Assembly (NCBI RefSeq): GCF_000005505.3
Contig: NC_016135.3
Coordinates: 15,904,613 to 15,968,612 of the forward strand
Origin: Brachypodium distachyon
Lineage: Eukaryota; Streptophyta; Magnoliopsida; Poales; Poaceae
Reading direction: 5' to 3'
DNA: 64,000 nt
Shown: positions 1-9,905 of the stretch, piece by piece
How the letters are laid out: each line of letters begins with the position of its first letter
How positions within the stretch are numbered: position 1 is the stretch's first letter
The notes under the pieces: generated by a model
What the model was told of the DNA's origin: nothing
The model's database searches: none
Seen by the model: the letters and a program-made list of their open reading frames with translations, nothing else
Translations under genes and position numbers: made by a program

Positions 1-165
1 CCACATGTGAGAACTCTTTCAATTGTGTCCTGTTGAGACAGAATGTTTGCAACATTCTCTAGAAGAATCCTAGACAACAAAAGCAGTCAACATCAGACCA
101 TTGTATCACCCTAAATATATGCAGGAGAAAGCCATGGATCTCTCAGAAATCTACTGAATATCCCA

Positions 166-798
166 TCATTCATCCAGATCGGTGGCACGGAACTGAAATC
201 CCCTTAAAAATCTAACATTTCCACCCCATGGCAACCATCGGAAAACAATCTCACCTTTCTGATGGTGACACATCAAACAATGTTGTCCTCGGGAATCTCC
301 TCGATCTTGACGGAGACATTTAAGTGGCACTTGTTCTTCATGTCGTCCTCCTTGGCAAACTTGTCCTTGTTCTTCTTCTTCTCCTTCATGTCGTTGGACT
401 TGGGGGAGGAGGAGCACACATCCACTCGAGCGCCCGCTTCCTGCTGCGGGGTTTCTTCTCGGCGGTCCACTTGACCTTGCGGCCTCCTGAGGTTTGGGTG
501 GCGTAGGTGTCGTTGCAGCCGGCGGCGGGCTTGGGGTGGGCAGCGAGGGCGGCGACCGCCACTTCTTGCATGGGACCGAGGTGGCGATGGTGGCGACCCC
601 GGAGCAGATGCAGGTCTCGTCCCGCTCCTCCTCCGCTGTCCTATCCATGCCCGCAAGCGCTGCGTTCATCCACGAGAACTGTCAGATGGGGAATGGCAAG
701 GGAGAGACCTAGGGTTACGATTTACCTGTTGCAGCTCTCCTTGTTGTCATCCTCCTCCTCCGCCGCCATCGCATCCAGCGTCGACGCCGCGTCATCCA
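166..798 (-). pseudogene. Unrecognised gene remnant, frame-broken
   Basis: On the minus strand an ATG at 798 opens a short acidic reading frame that runs to a good splice donor (AACAG then GTAAAT, about 725). A plausible acceptor lies near 679. Beyond it, protein-like sequence continues, but in three different frames: a segment with TAEEERDETCICSG (about 560-669), a basic segment with GRKVKWTAEKKPRSRKR (about 400-530), and a lysine-rich tail ending KIEEIPEDNIV (273-400). No frame runs through all three, and the donor phase does not join the first open frame. I do not recognise the family. It is either a pseudogene with at least two frameshifts or a gene with extra introns that I cannot resolve. 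Both strands here are GC-rich, so shadow frames are abundant. Confidence 0.3.
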
Positions 799-2673
799 TG
801 GGACCGAAACCTCGAAAGTCGTTTGCAAGAAAAACCTACGATCAAAACCGTCCAAAAAGAAAGAACAGATAAGGCTAGCGACAGCCGCACCCAGAGGCCG
901 AAATAGAGAAACCAACAAACAGGTCGCAGACACAGAACGTACAGCAAAACAATCTCAACCCACACAGAGAAAGGGAAAGATGCGCGCGCCAAATCTAGCC
1001 TCGGCAGTAAAGAACAGCACCTTCGAATCGCCGAACGCAGCACATGAAAAACACCAGCGATTCCCCAAGACAGGACCAAAAGGGAAGTACCACGAACTGC
1101 ATCAAACCGAGAATCAACACATACAGTAGTAAGAAAACTGTAAAGAGAAACATCAATGGACCAGGAAAGTAGCAGCAAGCGATGAATGGCGAACCTGAAC
1201 ACGAAACCAGATCTCCAAGAAGAACACACCAGCACCCTTGAACACAGCGTCGCGAGCCAATCAGCTGCACATGAGCAGAAGAACGTCAGCAAGAACGATC
1301 GGAAAAAGGTTCGCGTGCGAACAGAGATCCTACCTCAACCAAACCCCAGCATCGCCGCCTCGGACTCTCGGAGCAGATCTGGCCGAGGAAACGGATGAGA
1401 ACGAAATGGAGAGAAGGCAAACTCATACTAAATTAAGCTTCTAAAGCTTTTCGAAGGAATGGTAAATCGCCTGATAGAAACTATTGTGCGTACAACACCT
1501 AATCCTACGATGTTTATACAATGGTCAATCCAATGGATGGGCTGCCGTATGATTAGTGCATGGATGGTTCGATCTTGTCCGTCGCACTGTTATCGTACAA
1601 AAAAGTTCGTACGCATAGCAGTGTTGTTAACTGATTAATGGACCATTAAGAGTAACCCAATTGGCGCTAGTAAGAGTGCAAATAAAAGACATGTCAATTT
1701 CAAGTCTATTGATAAGGGTGGTAATGTGTCATCCCAGAATAGGACACTTTTGGATGCCCTTTTTTCCTTTTCATGTCGGCGGATAGAACTTGTTGGGGCC
1801 TAAAAATGTAAAAAAACCTCGCAGTCCATTATTTGAAAACATGATTGTCTTTCTTTTGGAAGCATCAGAGTACTATATTATTTGCTATTTGAAATATCCC
1901 CGACTTAGTCAGAAATTTTCCTTTCCAAACTAAATACAAAGATGGTGTTTGTACCGAGCAAATATATGCTCTACATGGTCGCAAGAAAATAGAAAGGTGA
2001 ACTAACTGTCTGGTTCGCGAGTGGATGCAACTGCCTTAAACGGCGGCACTGCTGCAAGTAGAATGTGCTTCTGGGAATGCACCGTCCCACCTCTGGCTAT
2101 AACCAGGCCACCAGGGCATAGCAAGCATGACGTTGGAGTGGTCCGAGACAGCAGGGCCGGTGTGTCGGCAGCAAACCTGAGCTGTTTTGGGGTGACGCTG
2201 TCTAGTAGAAAGGGAGTAGAGCATGGGATTATAATTTCTAATTCAATGGATTAAGTGAGACTTGGACAATATGAAGGCTAGGAGAGTTTACCTGGTTGAT
2301 GTGCCACCTTCTACCTTCTGTTGTCGATTTGACGCTCCAACTACGGCAGGCCATCGACCAAAGACCGGAATGAGTTAATCTAGACCAAAGTAAAATCAAG
2401 TCAACCAGCAAAGACAGGGATTTATTACCAACAAAGATATAAGCACTGTCTGAACTTTGTTAGTCATTCAGATATTGGCAGGATCAAGTGGGATATAAGG
2501 ATTTCAGAGCTTGTTGCAGCAAAAAAGAGAATTATTACAATGGTGTGATCCATCTCTGTCCTCCATCTAAAATCATCTCTTTAAGCTAATCTAAGAAATG
2601 TTTTTCTGGATCCATATGGAAATGACTGAGAAGTGGTAATTTTTAATGAACTGCAGTAAGAAACTAACCAAAA
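799..2673. other. Intergenic stretch, no gene seen
   Basis: No open frame here has a recognisable product. The 799-1440 part may be the 5' leader and promoter of the broken gene to its left. From about 1450 the sequence is AT-rich spacer. Confidence 0.5.
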
Positions 2674-2788
2674 TACTGCCTCCGTTCCATAATTATTGTC
2701 TCAAATTTGCCCAAAAATGGATGTATCTATTCCTAAAAAGCGTTTAGATACATATATTTCGATAAGAATTATGTAACGGAGTGAGTAT
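2674..2788. mobile_element. Stowaway-type MITE
   Basis: A 115-bp AT-rich element is bounded by TA and by terminal inverted repeats of the grass type (left TACTGCCTCCGTTCC, right ACGGAGTGAGTA). Its interior words, such as ATGGATGTATCTATTC and TTTAGATACAT, recur in three other elements of this window (25472, 35231 and 50822). No coding capacity. Known of the family: Tc1/mariner-mobilised MITEs with TA target duplication. Confidence 0.85.
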
Positions 2789-3599
2789 GTAGTAGATCAT
2801 CCTTGCAATAAAATATATTCAAGGAAGCTTTTTCATTCATTTTCTTTAATACCTGCAGGAAAATATTACCAATCAGTCACAAGGAGCAAACATAATATAA
2901 GACCATCATAGATATTGCCACTGGATTACCTCTAACATGGACAATGAAGAGATGACATTGAACATCTACGTACAAATTTGTCAATATTAGTACCATTAGC
3001 AGGTGCTTTAATTACTTTGTGACTTCTCTGATCCTTTGCTTTGAACAATGAGCTTACTACACCTCAGTTCTGATGGAGGATGTCAAGTTTGAACATCGCT
3101 GTACTGCAAGTCTGCAACGAATCAAAATAGCAACATAAAATCAGAATTAATAAAAATTACCCTACCTTCACCCGTTGCATTCCTAGAAAACGAGGCCACG
3201 TGAAAAAATTATGAAAGATCTGTGGAAATTAGTTAAGAAAATATTATGCATCCACCTCAAGATAGAGTATACACTTGAGAACAAATAGTTAGATAGATAG
3301 AACTCACAGACTCTAATTGTCATCTATGCAAAAGTACCGCATCACTTCCTCTATGAAGACCAATCAGATGGGATAGGTCTTGTAAGTTGTACCTTTCTTT
3401 CGGCCTCCATGTCCATGGGTGGCGATGGCTGCCACAGTGCACCTAGGGTTCGAACTGGGTTGTTCGTTCTTGGGAAGATCAACTCCTTTCCCGAGCCACG
3501 CCACCAGAAAAGGCAGCCAGCGGGAGGGGCAGGCGTCATCGTCTCTCAGCTTCACCATCGCCTCAATGAATCACCCCATCTGCTCTGCTTATAGCCACG
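2789..3599. other. Spacer, no gene seen
   Basis: AT-rich spacer to about 3400, then GC-richer sequence that may already belong to the 5' side of the LINE fragment. No product recognised. Confidence 0.4.
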
Positions 3600-4800
3600 G
3601 ATTCGATGTCCTCTTTTTCCGGCGACAAGGCGGCGGGCCACAGGGAGGAAGCGGCTGCTCCTGCAAGCGCTGCAGCAAGAGAAGGGGCAGCCTCCCCTGG
3701 AAAATGGAGGCCTTGGTCTGCTCAATCTTGATATTTTTGGCCACGCCCTTCGTCTTCCTTGGCTTTGGTTCGAGTGGACGGCTCCCACCCGACCTTGGGT
3801 CGGCATGCCTACCCCCTGCGACGACCAGGAAAGAGACCTATTCGCTGCGATTACTGTGGTTTCCATCGGTGACGGGCTCACAGCGAGTTTCTGGGACTCC
3901 AATTGGATTGGAGGCGCTCCCCTCCGCATCTCTTTCCCGCTCCTCTTCGCCTGCTCGCACCGCAAGGGCCGCTGGGTCGCACATGCGATCGCCGGCCACC
4001 AATGGATCGCCGACCTATGCCGCGACAACACCACGCAGTTCATGTCCCAATTCCTCGCTGCCTGGCGCCTCCTTGCGCAGGCCCCTCCACTGCTCACGAA
4101 CGCTCCGGACTCGATTCGTTGGACCCCCTCCCCCAACAGCATCGTCTACACCAAATCCGCCTACCTGCTCCACTTCATCGGCCGCTCGTGTTCCGATCTT
4201 CCCGACCTCGTTTGGCGGCAGTGGGCACCTCCCAAGCAGAAATTATTCGCGTGGCTTCTACTGCAAGACCGGCTGTGGTGTGCGGATCGCCTTCAACGTC
4301 GCGGCTGGCCAAATTGCTATTTCTGCCCCCTCTGCCGACGGAATCTCGAAACATCGCTTCACCTCTTCTTTGAATGCCCTTTCTCCCGACAGGTTTGGTG
4401 TGGATTGGCCGCCTGGCAAAACTGCAATGGCATCGCGGGCGCCCTCAAGGCCGATCACTGGGCACTCACCGACTTCCTCGGTTGCATTCTTGATCTATCC
4501 GCCGACGGCCACAAGAAAGGAGTCAACTCGCTCTTCATCCTCACCTGTTGGACCATTTGGCAGGAACGGAATAACCGAGTCTTCCACGTGTTCATCAAAG
4601 ACGCGGCCCAAGACTAGGCCTTCATCGGAGCCAAAGCCCTGAGGAAACTTCTTTGGGAGCCTCCTTGAGTCTCCTCTTTTCCCTTTCTTTTCTTGTCTTC
4701 TTCTTTTCTTTCCTTGTTTCGCCTTCGGCGATCCTGTACAATTTTCTACCTGCTTAATATATGAAAGCCAGCATTTTAAGCTGGATCTTTCGGAAAAAAG
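3600..4800 (+). mobile_element. 5'-truncated LINE retrotransposon, 3' part
   Basis: The segment holds the C-terminal part of a LINE ORF2 followed by a short 3' tail. The tail carries the end common in grass LINEs (TTAATATATGAAAGCCAGC near 4755, then TGGATCTTTCGGAAAAAAG). The reverse-transcriptase core is absent, as in typical 5'-truncated insertions. The left boundary and target-site duplication could not be fixed. Confidence 0.6.
3706..4617 (+). pseudogene. LINE ORF2 C-terminus with zinc-binding RT domain (zf-RVT)
   Basis: One frame stays open from GGLGLLNLDIFGHALRLPWL (3706) to the stop at 4615-4617. It shows the usual LINE order: the GGLG(V/L)LNL segment, the LRLPWLWFEWT segment, then IGDGLTASFWDSNWIGG. 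The zf-RVT domain follows, with W-x3-PPKQKLFAWLLLQDRL and the cysteines in CPLCRRNLETSLHLFFECPFS (about 4326-4385). It ends with CWTIWQERNNRVF. No catalytic YxDD is present, so it is only the 3' third of an ORF2 and cannot move by itself. The frame itself is undamaged, which suggests a fairly young insertion. Confidence 0.75.
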
Positions 4801-5329
4801 AGAGAAGGGGCAGCACAAGGAGGTTGGGGAGTAGGGCAGCGTACGGGGAGGTCGGGAAGAGAGATGGATCGCTAGGACAACGGGGAGGCAGCGAGAAGAT
4901 GGCTCGCGCGACCACGAGCCGGCGGCGGCGCGGCGGGCGTTGGGGAAGGCAGGAGAGCTAGAGAGGGGCTGCGATGAGGGGGAAGGTGAGAAGGCGGCGG
5001 CGATTTCTTTCTTTTCTTTTTTTGCTTCACCTGCATGGACTGTCGATTTTTCTCCGGGAGTAGCTGCTCGCAGGACGGAAGCCCATGAATAGACGGCCGG
5101 ATTATGTCAAGCGCTTGATCGGACGACCGAGAAGGCTGATGGCGTGAGAGGACTTCCTAGGGTGCCCAGTTTTACTATCCTAAAATAGAAGACAGGCCTT
5201 CAGCACATAAAAGAAATAAATATGGGGTAGGGGATCTCCTTGTCGGAGTCCTCTCCCTGGGATAATCACATCTGTAGTATCATGATTCACCTTTATTTGA
5301 TAACGTACAGTAGTGACGCAATTCATGAT
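4801..5329. other. Spacer between two LINE fragments
   Basis: GC-rich to about 4990 with purine-rich runs, then ordinary spacer. No gene recognised. The open frame at 4761-4961 is arginine-rich low-complexity and not credible. Confidence 0.4.
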
Positions 5330-6044
5330 GAGTTGACCCAAGAAGAATTAAAACCCATCTTTATCATAGTCTCCTTTAGAAAACTCCAATCCACTCGATC
5401 GTAAGCTTTGCTCATGTCAAGCATGAGAGCGGCAAAGTTTGTTCTTCCATTCCTCTTGTTCTGCAAAAATGTGTTAGCTCATATGCCAAAAGAATATTAT
5501 CAGAGATCATTCTCCCAGGGACAAAAGCACTTTGATTAGGGAATATTATATTAGGAAGAAGCACCTTTAATCTATTTGTTAGCACCTTTGAAAATATCTT
5601 GTACACGACATTGCATAGACTTATTGGTCGGAGATCCTTCAAACTCTCAGGTCTGCTTATTTTTGGTATAAGCACGACCGTTGTGTCATTCCACCCCATC
5701 GGCATCTCTCCACCTCTCAAGACATGCAGTGCTTCTTGTGTGACTTCATCTCCTATAGAAAAGGGATGGCATACCATCCGGGTCCGGTGCCTTCAAATCC
5801 CCAATTGCATTGATTGCAGCCTTGATTTCCTCGTCTGAGTAATCTGCACATACAGTTAATCACTTCTCCGCTATTCATATTTTGATCTACTTTTCTTTGC
5901 ACACAGTTAATCACTTCTCGGGTATTCATATTTTGATCTACTTTCCTTTGCACCCAGTTAATCACTTCTCGGCTATTTCCTTGTGCATCCGCAGTAAACA
6001 AAGTTGTGAAATAATTATTGATCAGTTCCTTTAGTTTCTCTTCT
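5330..6044 (-). pseudogene. LINE reverse-transcriptase fragment
   Basis: Read on the minus strand, this carries the N-terminal half of a LINE reverse transcriptase. It begins with a YFTTLFTADA-like segment near 6000, then YSDEEIKAAINAIGDLKAP(D)PDGMP (about 5760-5845). After a frame change come WNDTTVVLIPK, the RPISLCNVVYKIFSKVLTNR block and NQSAFVPGRMISDNI (5470-5690). Beyond a further frame change the start of the MLDMSKAYDRVDW block is recognisable near 5400. The YADD catalytic block is missing. At least two frame changes make it inactive. It is a different insertion from the plus-strand LINE at 3600-4800. The 0.75 kb element at 6045 begins directly at its upstream end. Confidence 0.7.
5853..5987. 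repeat. 51-bp tandem duplication inside LINE coding sequence
   Basis: The word CAGTTAATCACTTCTC recurs at 5853, 5904 and 5955, giving a period of exactly 51 bp and about 2.6 units. Since 51 is a multiple of three, the minus-strand reading frame repeats a 17-residue block (REVIN-x-VQRKVDQNMN). Confidence 0.85.
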
Positions 6045-6790
6045 GAGCTTTTTTACCCTGGTACTCTATATGGAGAGGTTGGAGTAACAATTAAATCTGT
6101 CCGTTGATTCAGCGGGGTATTCTAGACTTTTTCCCTTCCTAATGCATGGAAATTAATTTATTTTTTCTGCCGTCTGATGGGAAAAGGAAAGAAAAAGGAA
6201 ACCACTCTGTCCTGCTGAGGCCACCCCTGCCTATTCCCAAACGGGCGCACGCCATGGCGGGCTGCTGGAGGCTTCCTCCTCCGATCCTCTCCCACGAAGC
6301 CACTTATCTCCGATCAGCACACGTCTTTGCTTTTCCGACCACTCCGATTTACAGTCCGCCGTCGCCGCCGATGGCCCGCCATGGACGAAGCGCACATAAT
6401 CGCCGGTGGGGAATACGACCGCTCATCCCGTCTCCTTCGCAATCCATGGTAGTGGTCGCTTCTGCCGTTGTTGTTATTGAAGCTGCGGAGCCACGCCGGC
6501 GGCCGCGCGTTCGGTAATATGGGTGCAATGAAGAGGAATGGGGTTCGTTCATGGATGAAATTAGTCAAACTGTTCGGTGTACATGTAAGAAAAAAAAAAG
6601 GGCCTCACGAGAGAATAAAACGATGTGTTGATTACAGTTTTGCCCTTTAAATCAAGGTAACTCCATGATTTTTTGAGTCCGTACTGCACGGAGCCTCTAA
6701 TGGAGTGCCAAATCGTATTAACCGTTAGAACGAGGCAATTGGACGGTCTATAGTAATTGAGGGGTACAGTAAAAGAGCTCTAACCTGTTT
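6045..6790. mobile_element. TIR element, copy 1 of a two-copy family (see 47939-48748)
   Basis: The segment is similar along almost its whole length, in the same orientation, to 47939-48748. Shared blocks include CCCTGGTACTCTATAT near the left end, TTTTTTCTGCCGT, CTCCGATCCTCTCCCA, and ATTGGACGGTCTATAGTA near the right end. The ends are imperfect inverted repeats: left GAGCT..TTTTTACCCTGGTAC; right, read in reverse, GAGCTCTTTTACTGTACCCC. A GC-rich core of about 300 bp sits between AT-rich ends and has no transposase. It is therefore a non-autonomous DNA transposon, possibly one with captured host sequence. No clear target-site duplication was found. Confidence 0.65.
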
Positions 6791-7009
6791 AGCTAAGTCC
6801 AAATGGACATCCGGCCTCGTCTTTGCAAACTGGGATGGCCCATGTATGACCAAGAGGCTCTCGGCTTATGTACGCAAACATTTTTTTTTCCGAAAAGAGG
6901 GAGTCCTCGGCTTCTGCATCAATCGATGCACATAACTATTTTTATTGCAAAGTAATCAAAAGTACTCACGCAGAACATTTGACTCTCTATCTTGACGTTA
7001 AAGCGTTAC
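6791..7009. other. Spacer, no gene seen
   Basis: AT-rich spacer between the TIR element and the diverged duplication. Nothing recognised. Confidence 0.4.
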
Positions 7010-7815
7010 GTTGGTGCACAGAACGAGACAACCTGGACAGCTGGGAAAATCTTTGGCCGCACGCAGAACCGAAGCCCAAAGAAGACATGGTGACCGCAGC
7101 ACACACCACAACCGGACGGAGCACCGCCGGGCACACACGTATGATGTGTATGGAGACCGACTACGTCGAGTGGATTGAGAGAAGAAGAAAAAGTTCAGTA
7201 TGGATCTACACCAAAGATGCATCTACACCTATTGACTCCACCTTCTCAATGCAGATTATTTCCTAGATCAACCTCAATGCAAAATAATGATCTCGTAGAA
7301 ATTTCCTAGATCAACGTCAATGCAAAATAATGATCTCGTAGAAATTATGTTCTGTTTTATTTTGAAGCATTCTCTTAACCAGTTTCGTTGCCAGTCGTCC
7401 CTTCTGAGTCTTCGACCATGGACGGAAGAATAGCGAAAGAATAGAAGCTGACAGTAGCCTGTTACCTGTAGGACTGGGAGCAAGAGTCGAAAATGTTTTT
7501 TGAGTGGGATCTTCTGTGAGTAGTACTTGATGGTGGAGAGAAGAGAGACACATACAAGAGCACACAGAGAGCAGTTTTGGCACTAGTACACACGTTGCGG
7601 CTCTTGCTGGTCCCTCCCGGCCACCTCCTCCACAGTTGTCGGCGCACAGAATGTGACAAACCGCACAGCTGGGGAGAAACCCCGCACCGCCGCGAGCAGT
7701 ATTAGCAAGCAGCCAAACACCGAAAACCCCAGAGAGAAGTCATGGTGACTGCAGCGCGGCACATACGGCCGGAAGGCACACGCACGCATCATCCTGCGTG
7801 ACATACTGACCGACT
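7010..7815. repeat. Diverged direct duplication (7010-7170 and 7635-7815)
   Basis: Two segments about 620 bp apart share an ordered set of words. These are GCACAGAA..GACAA..ACAGCTGGG (7016 and 7640), AGAAG-x-CATGGTGAC-x-GCAGC (7081 and 7736), then CACACG and GACCGA. The similarity is clear but interrupted by indels. No gene was recognised in either copy, and short open frames on both strands look like chance. Confidence 0.5.
7259..7344. repeat. 43-bp tandem duplication
   Basis: TTTCCTAGATCAAC followed by TCAATGCAAAATAATG occurs twice head to tail (tcctag at 7261 and 7304). One mismatch (C/G) lies in the compared bases. Confidence 0.9.
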
Positions 7816-8200
7816 GACCGAGTACGTACGTGGAGGTGGGGCGGGGTAGTCAGGAGAAAGTCCAACGTAGCATAATAACACGCCGATCTACACAGTGCAA
7901 CTGAAAACGGACGGAAAATGAGAAAGAAACGGATCACAAAGTTTTCGCATCGAAACTGATTATTATTAGAGCACCAAACCGGGACGATTCATGTGATGGT
8001 CGAGGATCATTGAGACCACAGAGAGGAAATGAGGTTCCCTCTTACAGCACAGGTTACATGCAACTCTGTGCAACTACTTATTGATAGCCAGAAGGGCACG
8101 CTACAACTAAAACAACAAGTAATAACAAGTTTAACAACAACAAAACACACACAACAACAAGGTGCTCAAACTTCTTGATGATCCTCGGGCCGCTCCTCGG

Positions 8201-9252
8201 TCAGTTCTTCGGCGGAGGCTGCGGCTTCTTCGCGCCGCCGGGGTTCGAGGGCGCCCCAGCCTTGTCCTTCACGGCCACGGCCCGTCCCGGCGGATTGGCA
8301 ACTGGGTATTCTAGACCCTACAAAGAACAAAAGTGCAGATGTATTAATTATCACTGCCGGAAATAAAACTTTGTGCAGCACGATACGTAACTTGTATATG
8401 CAGGTAACTTGTATATTAATTAAACTGTATATGCAGATATAGTTCAAGTTTAAGCAGTGCTAAAAAATCACATGGAAGGAGAGGAAGGTTTTCTTCGATG
8501 CAAAAGGACTGAAATAGATCTAACAAAACATAGGAGGGCTGCTATGTACGTTTGTGAAAATCTTGAACGCCTCTTCAGGGGTGTGGGTTTCCATGATGCG
8601 CCTAGCCTCCGCCTGCATGCAGTGAAACGGGTCAAACTGTGGTAATTGCACCGGGAAATATGGCAAGCCAATCAATACTGCAGCAAATACAGTGGAAACT
8701 GCACTCAATTGCTCCCCAAAAAATCTGTGCAAGTTCTTCTGTTTTTATCCCCACATATCTACAGATCCTTTATCTATATTACCTGAAACATGTATTATCC
8801 CTAGACTGGAATTGCATATACATAGATCTACAAACGGTTGAGAACAAGTACACAGTACTGTAGTATAAATCTATGAATTGGGGAACAAATACACAAGATC
8901 TACTGATCCATGAATGGATCTGTAGATACAATTGCAACCTGCCTAAAATATGATCAGTATGATGTCGTATGACAACTATATAGCACAAAAGTGCAGATGA
9001 CTACTGTTGAAATTATCTAAAAAATAGACGATCCAAACAGAGAGAAAGAGCGCGAAAACTCAATTTCAAAAAAGCGCGCGAAAACTCGATTTAGGTATAA
9101 GAACTGCAAATAGATAGTACTACATTTGAGGACATGAATACCCTAGCTTCCTCCATCTGTTTGCTAGTGAGTGTGGGCGCTTCCCTGAGGTCATCGTCCG
9201 AGAGGTACAAGCGGTCACTGTCAAAGGAATCCTGCCTCTGAATTGAGCCCAT
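8201..9252 (-). CDS. Small conserved-looking protein of unknown function, 3 exons
   Basis: Proposed exons on the minus strand are 9124-9252, 8550-8738 and 8201-8317. All three have GT-AG borders and phase 0, joining to 144 residues with a TGA stop at 8201-8203. Exon 1 encodes MGSIQRQDSF then an acidic SDRLYLSDDDLREAP stretch and a KQMEEARVF helix. Exon 2 has an F-rich central part and ends EARRIMETHTPEEAFKIF. Exon 3 encodes a Pro/Gly/Lys-rich tail (GLEYPVANPPG ... KKPQPPPKN). I do not recognise the family. No signal peptide, membrane span or catalytic motif is evident. The exon 2 acceptor is the weakest point, since two AGs are possible within 14 bp. The same-phase exons and hydrophilic, protein-like composition support a real gene. 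It lies head-away from the pectinesterase gene, on the same strand. Confidence 0.5.
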
Positions 9253-9905
9253 CCTGTTCAGGTGAGTTGAAGTTGTGGAGAAGAAGGCAAGAAAATGGAA
9301 GGGGGCAGAAGGTGAGAGCACACGCAGAGCACGGGGTTTGTGGGGGCGGGGGTTCCTTTTGTAGAAGGCCGGAGGGTAGTCAAACCTCAGACGGGAGGAG
9401 ATAATGATGTGATGATGTGCTTAATCGTGAGGAGTGACACGTGTTGCATCAAGTCCTTCCAATCTTACCGCATGGAAGCTCAATCAATTGATAACCCCCT
9501 TCCCCTCTTTCTCCTGACGAAAAAGGCCATTTCATCTCTTTTGTTCGTATGCCCAACTGATCATAGAATTCTCTAGAATTAACCAGCTACGGGAAAGGGT
9601 AGGAAGTTAATGTGGTGAAATTTGCTGCTACTCCATGTGTTTTTGTACCGGGGAGAAAACAAAAAAAAGTAAAAATCTGAATAATACATTTCCAATTAAT
9701 TAACGTCACAACATACATTTTCCATTTACACTTGTTTTACCAAAGAAAAGAAAAATCCAGAAACAAACAAAAAGAAGTGGTAAAGGTACAACAAAGGTTA
9801 GCTGATCTTGCAAGTGTCGGTCATTACACATTTGGTACACGTAAGTACGCGACGTGGGGGTCTCTTTCCCGTGTACAGCGCGCATCCAGGCATGCGTGCA
9901 TGCAG
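9253..9905. other. Spacer between the unknown gene and the pectinesterase 3' end
   Basis: It contains the leader and promoter side of the 144-residue gene and the 3' flank of the pectinesterase gene. No open frame is credible. The long plus-strand frame starting at 9732 is a shadow of the pectinesterase. Confidence 0.5.

Noticed and set aside
3419..4642. 407-residue plus-strand open frame
   Set aside because: It overlaps the LINE frame that carries the zf-RVT motif. This longer frame is Ser/Pro/Arg-rich without motifs.
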